Assembly: GCA_050742975.1 (NCBI GenBank) | Contig: JBOGDQ010000079.1 | Location: 1 to 13,823, forward strand | Origin: JBDTGE01 sp050742975 | GTDB lineage: Bacteria > Actinomycetota > Actinomycetes > Mycobacteriales > Jatrophihabitantaceae | DNA length: 13,823 nt | Direction: 5' to 3' | Part shown: positions 8,818-13,823 of the stretch, piece after piece | Layout: the number at the start of each line of letters is the position of its first letter | Numbering within the stretch: position 1 is the first letter of the stretch | The notes under the pieces: model-generated | What the model saw: the letters and a program-made list of their open reading frames with translations, nothing else | Told to the model about the DNA's origin: nothing | The model's database searches: none | Program-made: the position numbers and the translations under genes

Positions 8818-9213
8818 TCAGGAGCCGGCGAGGACGGCCTGGCTCTGCGTCACCTGAGCGACGATCTTGCCGTCGTCGTCGCGCAGTTCGGTGTTGACGA
8901 CGATGGTGGATCGGCCGACGTGCAGCGGCTTGGCCGTGGCGATCACGCGGCCCGACCGCACCGCGCCCATGAAGACCGTCGACGAGCTGGTCGTCGAGGT
9001 TCCCGCACCCTTCGGCAGGTTCAGGAACGCGCAGATCGCGCCGATGCTGTCGGCGAGCGTCATCAGCGCGCCGCCGTGCAACACACCACCCGAGGTCGTG
9101 CGATCCGCCGCCCAGGCCATGCTGCCGACCACCCTGCGCTTGGTCGCGGACTCGACCTCGATTCCGACGGACGCGGCGAACGGCATCAGCTCGAGGAAGT
9201 CGGTGTCAGCCAT
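8818..9213 (-). CDS. PaaI-type hotdog-fold thioesterase
   Basis: The 131-residue protein matches small acyl-CoA thioesterases of the 4HBT/PaaI hotdog superfamily, which hydrolyse aryl- or acyl-CoA in the cytoplasm. The key block is GGVLHGGALMTLADSIGA (42-59). It includes the HGG turn at 46-48 at the start of the hotdog helix and Asp55, a plausible catalytic acid. A central strand and the ending VAQVTQSQAVL complete the expected fold, and length is typical. The ATG at 9213 has purine-rich GGAAGGA and GAGGA just upstream, inside the end of the flavoprotein gene. The gene lies 4 nt downstream of that gene, so the two are surely co-transcribed. The substrate cannot be told from sequence, and no phenylacetate genes are nearby. 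Confidence 0.88.
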   Translation of the reverse strand: MADTDFLELMPFAASVGIEVESATKRRVVGSMAWAADRTTSGGVLHGGALMTLADSIGAICAFLNLPKGAGTSTTSSSTVFMGAVRSGRVIATAKPLHVGRSTIVVNTELRDDDGKIVAQVTQSQAVLAGS

Positions 9214-9217
9214 GTCC

Positions 9218-9943
9218 TCATCCTTCCCGCGGCGGGCGTCCGGCAATCCGGTCCGGCCGGGCGATGTTCCAGTACCCCTTCACGAAGATGGCCTCGTGCG
9301 CGATCCCGCGGCGCTCGAGCACGCCGCGCAGGGCCACCATCGAGCGCGTCTCCCCCATCAGGTAGCCGTGACCCGGACCGCTCGGAAGTTGCAGCGACTC
9401 GACCGCCGGCAGCAGCTGGTCCGGCGTGCCGGCTGCCGTCGCGCCCCGGTGCACCCAGTGCACGTCGGCCCGCTCGACGGCGAGCTCGTCGGCGCGATCC
9501 CGCACCTCGATCACTGCGATCGCCCGCTCACCGGCGGGCAGTGCCTCGCAGATCGCGGCGATTGCCGGCAACGCGGACTCGTCGCCTGCCAGCAGGTGCC
9601 ACCGCGCGGACGTCAGCTCGAGCTTGCCGCGTGGGCCCTGGAAGGTGATCTCGTCGCCGGCCGCCGCGCGTTCGCCCCATGTCGACCCCGGTCCGGCCCC
9701 GTGCAGCAGCACCTCCAGGTCCAGCTCGCCGGTGTCCGGGCGGGCAGTCCGGATCGTGTAGCGCCGCTTGACCCGCCGCCCGGTGTCCTCGCTCAGGTGC
9801 AGCTCGACGTCCTGGGCCGGCCGCAGCGCGATCCCGATCATCGCCTCGGACTGCACCGTCACCCTGCGCATCCGTGGCGTGAGCTGAACGCCGCCCACGA
9901 CGTGCCCGACGTGCACGGGCGAGCGGCGCAGGGGTTGGCTCAC
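9218..9943 (-). CDS. Siderophore-interacting (ViuB-like) FAD-binding protein
   Basis: The 241-residue protein belongs to the siderophore-interacting protein family (ferredoxin-reductase-like fold). These proteins bind FAD and use NAD(P)H or ferredoxin to reduce ferric siderophores in the cytoplasm and release iron. Visible landmarks are the FAD-binding RRYTIR at 60-65, GDESALPAI at 120-128 beginning the nucleotide-binding half, YLMGETRSM at 194-202 and the family-like end KGYWNIAR at 222-229. The GTG at 9943 is preferred: it leads straight into the first beta strand, and TAGGGT on the minus strand (9957-9952) sits 8 nt upstream as a leaderless-type -10. Longer in-frame starts would run through that box. 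It heads an operon with the thioesterase. No siderophore synthesis or uptake gene is present, so its iron substrate is inferred only from family. Confidence 0.87.
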   Translation of the reverse strand: MSQPLRRSPVHVGHVVGGVQLTPRMRRVTVQSEAMIGIALRPAQDVELHLSEDTGRRVKRRYTIRTARPDTGELDLEVLLHGAGPGSTWGERAAAGDEITFQGPRGKLELTSARWHLLAGDESALPAIAAICEALPAGERAIAVIEVRDRADELAVERADVHWVHRGATAAGTPDQLLPAVESLQLPSGPGHGYLMGETRSMVALRGVLERRGIAHEAIFVKGYWNIARPDRIAGRPPREG

Positions 9944-9951
9944 GAGATGCG

Positions 9952-9957
9952 ACCCTA
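9952..9957 (-). promoter_or_regulatory. Putative -10 of the flavoprotein-thioesterase operon
   Basis: TAGGGT (minus strand) matches the TAnnnT -10 pattern and ends 8 nt before the GTG at 9943. Immediately upstream lies a perfect 14-bp palindrome (9961-9974) that would fall in the -10/-35 spacer. No strong -35 is visible. Confidence 0.42.
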
Positions 9958-9960
9958 CTG

Positions 9961-9974
9961 ACCCGGCGCCGGGT
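9961..9974. promoter_or_regulatory. Perfect 14-bp palindrome, candidate operator
   Basis: ACCCGGCGCCGGGT is its own reverse complement. It starts 3 bp upstream of the putative -10 of the flavoprotein operon, where a bound dimeric regulator would block RNA polymerase. It does not resemble the known AT-richer Fur or DtxR/IdeR iron boxes. GC-only palindromes of this size can arise by chance in such DNA. Confidence 0.35.
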
Positions 9975-9991
9975 GGGACGCGCGGAGCGCC

Positions 9992-10002
9992 TAACGTCGT
10001 TA
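9992..10002. promoter_or_regulatory. Small inverted repeat upstream of ohr, candidate operator
   Basis: TAACG-T-CGTTA (5-bp arms, 1-bp centre) lies 39 bp before the ohr ATG, in an AT-richer patch of the divergent region. It might be a regulator site or part of the ohr promoter. It does not closely match OhrR boxes known to me, and no ohrR gene is in the window. Confidence 0.28.
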
Positions 10003-10041
10003 CGGGGTAGTCCCGCCGAGCACTGATCAAGAAGGAGTGCC

Positions 10042-10464
10042 ATGCCAATCGCACTGACCAAGATCGCGTACACGACGTCCGCCGAGGCCCATGGCGGCCG
10101 GGCCGGGCACGTCAGGAGCGCGGACGGCATCATCGATCTCGACACCGCCCAACCGGGCACGACGCCCGAGCCCAAGGTGAACCCGGAGACGCTGTTCGCG
10201 GCCGGCTACGCCGCGTGCTTCCAGGGGGCGCTGCTCAACCGGGCGAAGACCCAAGGCATCGACACGTCCGACTCGACCGTCACCGCCCAGGTCTCCTTCG
10301 GCCCGTCCGAGGACGGTGGTTTCGGCATCGCGGTGACGCTGGAGGTCGCGATTCCCGACGTCGAGCCCGCAAAGGCGCAGGAGCTGGTCGAGCTGGCACA
10401 CCAGTTCTGCCCGTACTCCAAGGCCACGCGCGGCAACATCGAGGTCACCCTCAACGTCGTCTGA
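10042..10464 (+). CDS. ohr: Organic hydroperoxide resistance protein (OsmC/Ohr family)
   Basis: Ohr is a cytoplasmic thiol peroxidase that reduces organic and lipid hydroperoxides, commonly drawing electrons from dihydrolipoamide-bearing proteins. The 140-residue length is typical. All expected catalytic positions are present: Cys59 in FAAGYAACF (peroxidatic), Cys123 in HQFCPYSKATRGN (resolving), Arg20 and Glu49. NPETLFAAGYAACF and CPYSxATRGN identify the Ohr branch rather than OsmC itself. Its ATG is preceded by AAGGAG ending 4 nt upstream, one of the few clear Shine-Dalgarno sites in the window. The gene is divergent from the flavoprotein operon and shares a 98-bp control region with it. 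A strong hairpin follows the stop. Confidence 0.95.
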   Translation: MPIALTKIAYTTSAEAHGGRAGHVRSADGIIDLDTAQPGTTPEPKVNPETLFAAGYAACFQGALLNRAKTQGIDTSDSTVTAQVSFGPSEDGGFGIAVTLEVAIPDVEPAKAQELVELAHQFCPYSKATRGNIEVTLNVV

Positions 10465-10469
10465 GCACC

Positions 10470-10518
10470 CGATTGTGCAACCTCTGGCGTCCCTGGGACG
10501 CCAGAGGTTGCACAATCG
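10470..10518 (+). terminator. Perfect 24-bp hairpin between ohr and sdaA
   Basis: The arms 10470-10493 and 10495-10518 are exact reverse complements around a single T. It begins 5 nt after the ohr stop. No T-tract follows, so Rho-independent termination of the classical kind is not assured. TTGCAC at 10508-10513, inside the right arm, could serve as a -35 for sdaA with a long 19-bp spacer to CATGAT. Its left edge repeats 13 of 14 bases found at the hairpin after purA. Confidence 0.7.
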
Positions 10519-10532
10519 CCGTTTCCGGCGCG

Positions 10533-10538
10533 CATGAT
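10533..10538 (+). promoter_or_regulatory. Putative -10 of sdaA (leaderless)
   Basis: CATGAT ends 6 nt before the GTG at 10545, so the transcript would start at the start codon. No good Shine-Dalgarno is present. A possible TTGCAC -35 lies 19 bp upstream in the hairpin arm. Confidence 0.42.
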
Positions 10539-10544
10539 GGATGC

Positions 10545-11936
10545 GTGGCCATCAGCGTGTTCGACCTGTTCTCCATTGGTATCGGACCGTCCTCCTCGCA
10601 CACGGTCGGACCGATGCGCGCCGCCCGGACGTTCGCGGCCGGGCTGGCCGATGACGGCGTGCTGCACGACGTCGCGCGGGTCCGGGTCGAGCTGTACGGC
10701 TCGCTGGGCGCGACCGGCCACGGGCACGGCAGCGATCGCGCGGTGCTGCTCGGGCTGATCGGCGAGGCGCCCGAGACGGTCGACACCGACTCGATCTCGG
10801 ACCGGGTCCGCGGCGTGCGCGAGTCCGGTCGGATCGAGCTGCTGGGCAAGCACCAGGTCGCGCTGGCCGAGGACGATCTGGTGCTGCACCGCCGCCAGAG
10901 CCTGCCGTATCACCCGAACGGGATGCGCTACTTCGCGTACGACGCGGACGGGGCGCTGCTGCGCGAGCGCACCTACTACTCGGTCGGCGGCGGGTTCGTG
11001 GTGGACGAGGCCGCGGCCGGTGCCGACCGGATCACTGTCGACGACACCCCGTTGCAGTACCCGTTCACCAGCGGCGCCGAACTGCTGCAGCGCTGCCAGG
11101 AGTCGGGGCTGCCGATCAGCGGGGTGATGCTTGCGAACGAGACGGCCTGGCGTTCGGAGGCCGACGTCCGGGCCGGGTTGCTGAACATCTGGGCGGTTAT
11201 GCAGCAGTGCGTGGCCAACGGCTGCACGAGCGAGGGGACGTTGCCGGGCGGGCTGAAGGTGCCGCGCCGCGCGCCCGAGCTGAACCGGTGGCTGTGCGGC
11301 GAGCAGTCGTCGGCCGAGGCAGTCACGAGTTCGAAAGATCCGCTGCGGATCATGGACTGGGTCGACCTGTTCGCGCTCGCCGTCAACGAGGAGAACGCGG
11401 CGGGCGGGCGCGTGGTCACCGCGCCGACGAACGGGGCGGCGGGGATCCTGCCCGCGGTGCTGCACTACTACGTGCGGTTCGTGCCCGGCGCCACCGAGGA
11501 CGGCGTCGTCCGATTCCTGCTGACGGCCGGCGCGATCGGCGTGCTGTACAAGGAGAACGCGTCGATCTCCGGGGCCGAGGTCGGCTGCCAGGGGGAGGTC
11601 GGCTCGGCCTGCTCGATGGCGGCCGGTGCGCTGTGCGAGATCATGGGCGGCACGCCCGAGCAGGCCGAGAACGCGGCCGAGATCGGGATGGAGCACAACC
11701 TCGGGCTGACCTGCGACCCGGTCGGCGGGCTGGTCCAGGTGCCGTGCATCGAGCGCAACGCGATGGCCGCGGTGAAGGCGATCAACGCGTCCCGCATCGC
11801 GCTGCGCGGGACCGGCGAGCACATCGTGTCGCTGGACAAGGTGATCAAGACGATGCGGGAGACCGGCGCCGACATGAAGGTCAAGTACAAGGAGACCTCG
11901 CGCGGCGGGCTCGCCGTGAACGTCATCGAGTGCTGA
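10545..11936 (+). CDS. sdaA: L-serine ammonia-lyase, single-chain iron-sulfur type
   Basis: The enzyme deaminates L-serine to pyruvate and ammonia using an oxygen-sensitive [4Fe-4S] cluster instead of PLP. The 463-residue chain begins with the canonical FDLFSIGIGPSSSHTVGPMRAA. An N-terminal beta domain (to about 160) precedes the catalytic alpha domain. Cluster cysteines are visible as Cys348 (GCQGEVGSAC), Cys390 (LTCDPVGG) and Cys401 (VPCIERN). Their spacing of 42 and 11 equals that of Cys343, 385 and 396 in the Legionella pneumophila enzyme. The very last residue, Cys463, matches that protein's C-terminal Cys458, which occupies the free iron site as a tail-in-mouth ligand. GTG 10545 is the start because the conserved N-terminus begins there; the frame upstream runs through the hairpin. 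There is no adjacent serine transporter or regulator. Confidence 0.96.
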   Translation: MAISVFDLFSIGIGPSSSHTVGPMRAARTFAAGLADDGVLHDVARVRVELYGSLGATGHGHGSDRAVLLGLIGEAPETVDTDSISDRVRGVRESGRIELLGKHQVALAEDDLVLHRRQSLPYHPNGMRYFAYDADGALLRERTYYSVGGGFVVDEAAAGADRITVDDTPLQYPFTSGAELLQRCQESGLPISGVMLANETAWRSEADVRAGLLNIWAVMQQCVANGCTSEGTLPGGLKVPRRAPELNRWLCGEQSSAEAVTSSKDPLRIMDWVDLFALAVNEENAAGGRVVTAPTNGAAGILPAVLHYYVRFVPGATEDGVVRFLLTAGAIGVLYKENASISGAEVGCQGEVGSACSMAAGALCEIMGGTPEQAENAAEIGMEHNLGLTCDPVGGLVQVPCIERNAMAAVKAINASRIALRGTGEHIVSLDKVIKTMRETGADMKVKYKETSRGGLAVNVIEC

Positions 11937-11944
11937 CCTACGCA

Positions 11945-11992
11945 GATCTTGTTGCGATCCGGCCGGCCTGACCGCCGAACCGCAACAAGATC
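11945..11992. terminator. Hairpin between convergent sdaA and exporter genes
   Basis: GATCTTGTTGCG (11945-11956) pairs perfectly with CGCAACAAGATC (11981-11992), and the 24-nt loop is GC-rich with its own palindrome GGCCGGCC. It lies between two stop codons (8 and 9 bp away), the expected place for a two-way terminator. No T-tract is present. Confidence 0.72.
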
Positions 11993-12001
11993 CACGACCG
12001 C

Positions 12002-13669
12002 TCAGACGGCGACGGCCTCCAGCGGCGGCTCGCTCGGCACCTCTGTCTTCTTGATCCTGATGATGAACACCGCGGCTACGATGCCGACCACGCCGAACAT
12101 CGCCGCGCCGAGGAACCCCACACCCGAGGCGTGGGCCTGCAGGTGCCGGCCGAAGTCCAGGTACGGGCCGTTCTTGGCGAAGAAGGCCCCGGCCGGGCCC
12201 TGCTGGTTCGCCGGCAGCCCCTTCACCAGATCCTTGATGTCGTGCGGCTGCAACCCGTTGCTGCCGGCCGACTGGATCTTCGCCCCGATGACCCGTCCGA
12301 GGTTGCCGGGCAGCGCGGCCAGCGAGCGCGTCAACTCGCCCTTGTGGCCGGCCGAGTAGTTGTTCGCCGAGCTCTGGAAGATCGTCGCCAGCACCGACAG
12401 GCCGATCGCGCCACCGACCTGCTGCCCGACGTTGAGCAGCGCCGAGGCCAGGCCGGCGTCGGTGTGCTCGATCTTCGACACCGCGGTGACGGTCAGCGGC
12501 ACGAACAGGCAGCCCATCGCCACCGCGAGGATCAGCATGCCCGGCAGCAGGGTGCCCGCGTAGCTGGAGTGCACGCTGACCCGGGAGAGCCACAGCATCG
12601 AGAGCGTCACGATCACCGTGCCGACCGTGATGATCGGCTTCGGTCCGAACTTCGGCAGCAGCTTCGCGACCACCTGCGAGACGACCCCGATCACGAGCGC
12701 CACCGGCAGGAACGCGAATCCGGTCTTGAGCGCGCTGTACTCCCGGACGCCCTGCGTGAAGAAGGTGATGAAGTAGAACATGCCGAACATGCCGGCGCCG
12801 ATCACCAGCATCACCAGGTACGTACCGGCGCGGTTGCGCTCCTCGAAGATGCGCATCGGCATCATCGGCTCGCTCGCCACGAACGCCTCGAACAACACGA
12901 AGCCGACGAGCAGCACGATCGCCACGGCGAACACGAGGATCGACTGCGGGTCGGACCAACCGGAGTGCGCGACGTGAATGAAGCCGTAGACCAGTGACGT
13001 CATGCCGGCGACGGACAGCAGCCCGCCGAGCAGGTCGAACTTGCCCTTGAGCCGTTCGGTCTGGTGCAGGTACATGAACGCACCGCTGATCAGCACGACG
13101 CCGATCGGAATGTTGACGAACAGAACCCAGCGCCAACTGAAGTAGTTGGTGAGCACGCCGCCGAGCAGCAGGCCCAGAGCCGCGCCCGCACCCGACACCG
13201 CCGCGTACACCGCGATGGCCCGCGTGCGCTCCTTGCCCTCCTCGAACTCGGTGGTGATCAGTGACAGTGCGGTGGGCGCGGCGATCGCGCCACCGAGGCC
13301 CTGGATCACCCGGCCGGCGAGCAGCAACTGGAAGTTCGGGGCGATGCCGGCAAGAAAACTGCCTGTGGTGAACAGCGTCAGGCCGACGATGAACATCCGG
13401 CGCCTGCCGAGGATGTCACCGGCCCGTCCACCCAACAGCAGCAGTCCACCGAACGCCAGGGAGTACGCGTTGAGCGCCCAGGTCATGTCGGTCTGGCTCT
13501 TGTCGAAGTACTCGCCCATGGACGGAAGCGCGATGTTCACGATCGTGCTGTCGAGGACCACCATCAACTGAGCGCCCGCGATGATCAGCAATATCAGTGC
13601 GGGGTGCGCATGGCGTCGCGCGCCGCGTTCGCCCTTGCGGGGCGTTCTCGCGGTTAGTGTCTCGGTCAC
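12002..13669 (-). CDS. DHA2-family (EmrB/QacA-type) MFS multidrug exporter
   Basis: This 555-residue inner-membrane protein is a drug:proton antiporter of the 14-helix DHA2 group. Visible motifs are LDSTIVNIALP at 39-49 (motif D1, Asp40 in helix 1), GGRAGDILGRRR at 80-91 (motif A loop), an antiporter motif C-like VSGAGAALGLLLGG at 158-171, and WRWVLFVNIPIG at 179-190. A long loop of about 80 residues before the last helix, followed by RIKK at the cytoplasmic end, is usual for this group. Motif C normally has GP; here the proline position reads A. I choose GTG 13669 because AGGAG lies 6 nt upstream. The in-frame ATG at 13687 has no ribosome site, and its codons would form that AGGAG. The gene is divergent from a truncated rightward gene across an operator-bearing region, the usual arrangement for a regulated exporter. 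Substrate is unknown. Confidence 0.93.
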   Translation of the reverse strand: MTETLTARTPRKGERGARRHAHPALILLIIAGAQLMVVLDSTIVNIALPSMGEYFDKSQTDMTWALNAYSLAFGGLLLLGGRAGDILGRRRMFIVGLTLFTTGSFLAGIAPNFQLLLAGRVIQGLGGAIAAPTALSLITTEFEEGKERTRAIAVYAAVSGAGAALGLLLGGVLTNYFSWRWVLFVNIPIGVVLISGAFMYLHQTERLKGKFDLLGGLLSVAGMTSLVYGFIHVAHSGWSDPQSILVFAVAIVLLVGFVLFEAFVASEPMMPMRIFEERNRAGTYLVMLVIGAGMFGMFYFITFFTQGVREYSALKTGFAFLPVALVIGVVSQVVAKLLPKFGPKPIITVGTVIVTLSMLWLSRVSVHSSYAGTLLPGMLILAVAMGCLFVPLTVTAVSKIEHTDAGLASALLNVGQQVGGAIGLSVLATIFQSSANNYSAGHKGELTRSLAALPGNLGRVIGAKIQSAGSNGLQPHDIKDLVKGLPANQQGPAGAFFAKNGPYLDFGRHLQAHASGVGFLGAAMFGVVGIVAAVFIIRIKKTEVPSEPPLEAVAV

Positions 13670-13675
13670 CGAGTT

Positions 13676-13680
13676 CTCCT
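13676..13680 (-). promoter_or_regulatory. Shine-Dalgarno that sets the exporter start
   Basis: AGGAG on the minus strand lies 6 nt before GTG 13669. If the ATG at 13687 were used instead, this sequence would be coding (Gln-Glu) and the ATG would have no ribosome-binding site. Confidence 0.6.
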
Positions 13681-13712
13681 GTTTCATGTGAAGATTGAAG
13701 ACGGCTGCGTTC

Positions 13713-13730
13713 TCTATCGGGTAAGATAGA
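13713..13730. promoter_or_regulatory. Inverted repeat over the exporter -10, TetR-like operator candidate
   Basis: TCTATC (13713-13718) and GATAGA (13725-13730) are perfect 6-bp arms around GGGTAA. The arms recall the TCTATC/GATAGA halves of the classical tet operator, but the 6-bp spacer is wider. The site covers the proposed -10 (minus-strand TATCTT) and transcription start of the exporter, where a repressor would act. The identity of the regulator is not shown. Confidence 0.5.
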
Positions 13731-13752
13731 CGGTTGTAGGTAGGGAACGCAA
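13723..13752 (-). promoter_or_regulatory. Putative promoter of the MFS exporter
   Basis: On the minus strand, TTGCGT (13752-13747) and TATCTT (13728-13723) form -35 and -10 candidates 18 bp apart. Transcription would start near 13716, leaving a leader of about 47 nt with the AGGAG site. Two inverted repeats overlap the two boxes (13713-13730 and 13745-13758). Confidence 0.42.
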
Positions 13753-13758
13753 ACGTTC
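13745..13758. promoter_or_regulatory. Second small inverted repeat over the exporter -35
   Basis: GAACG-CAAA-CGTTC has 5-bp arms and a 4-bp spacer and overlaps the proposed -35. GCAAAC recurs at 13778-13783, 29 bp further on, followed by a partly similar AT-rich stretch, hinting at a repeated regulator contact. Evidence is sequence pattern only. Confidence 0.3.
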
Positions 13759-13807
13759 TTTAGATTATGTCCTGGTGGCAAACATATTTACGGAGGGATC
13801 TGACAAC

Positions 13808-13823
13808 GTGGCCAGCCCAGCCC
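13808..13823 (+). CDS. Start of a rightward gene, cut by the window edge
   Basis: Only the first five codons are present (GTG then Ala-Ser-Pro-Ala). GGAGGG at 13792-13797 lies 10 nt before the GTG, a somewhat long but acceptable ribosome-site spacing. The position, divergent from an MFS exporter across an operator-like region, suggests a TetR- or MarR-type regulator. That is inference from context, since no diagnostic residues are visible. Confidence 0.4.

Noticed and set aside
10206..13136. 976-codon minus-strand open frame across ohr, sdaA and part of the exporter
   Set aside because: It runs through a hairpin and opposite the conserved sdaA; the translation is compositionally biased and shows no motif. 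It is an artefact of high GC.

Overview
The window is chromosomal DNA of a high-GC (about 70% by eye) actinobacterium. Evidence: strong G/C third-position bias, many GTG starts, actinobacterial-type PurA, PurD and PurB, a DHA2-type drug exporter, and gene starts that resemble leaderless actinobacterial transcripts. The genus cannot be fixed from the sequence. It looks like core genome: there is no transposase, integrase, phage gene, CRISPR array, tRNA or rRNA. Coding density is high and no stretch over 300 bases lacks a gene.

Layout. At the left end is an orphan TrpB2-type tryptophan synthase beta chain (minus, 62-1372). Divergent from it, a plus-strand block alternates purine genes with cell-surface genes of unknown role: purA (1504-2802), a beta-propeller lipoprotein (2826-4256), purD (4268-5509), a small membrane-anchored protein (5549-6154), purB (6183-7631) and a membrane-anchored propeller-like protein (7692-8762). 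Facing this block is a minus-strand pair: a siderophore-interacting flavoprotein (9218-9943) followed 4 nt later by a hotdog thioesterase (8818-9213). Divergent from the pair are an Ohr peroxidase (10042-10464) and an iron-sulfur L-serine ammonia-lyase (10545-11936). A 14-TM MFS exporter (12002-13669, minus) faces sdaA. An AT-richer control region separates the exporter from the start of a rightward gene that is cut by the window edge.

Function. PurA and PurB make AMP from IMP via adenylosuccinate, PurB also acts in the IMP pathway, and PurD catalyses its second step. The remaining genes cover serine breakdown, tryptophan synthesis from indole and serine, iron or flavin reduction, organic-peroxide detoxification and drug efflux. 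No single operon joins them.

Most unusual are the intergenic signals. Five junctions carry long, mostly perfect inverted repeats (stems of 8 to 26 bp) with no T-tract. Some sit between convergent genes, as terminators would. One sits between divergent genes, and two overlap the putative promoter of the next gene. In addition, seven genes have a -10-like hexamer ending 6 or 8 nt before the start codon and no Shine-Dalgarno sequence, which suggests many leaderless mRNAs.
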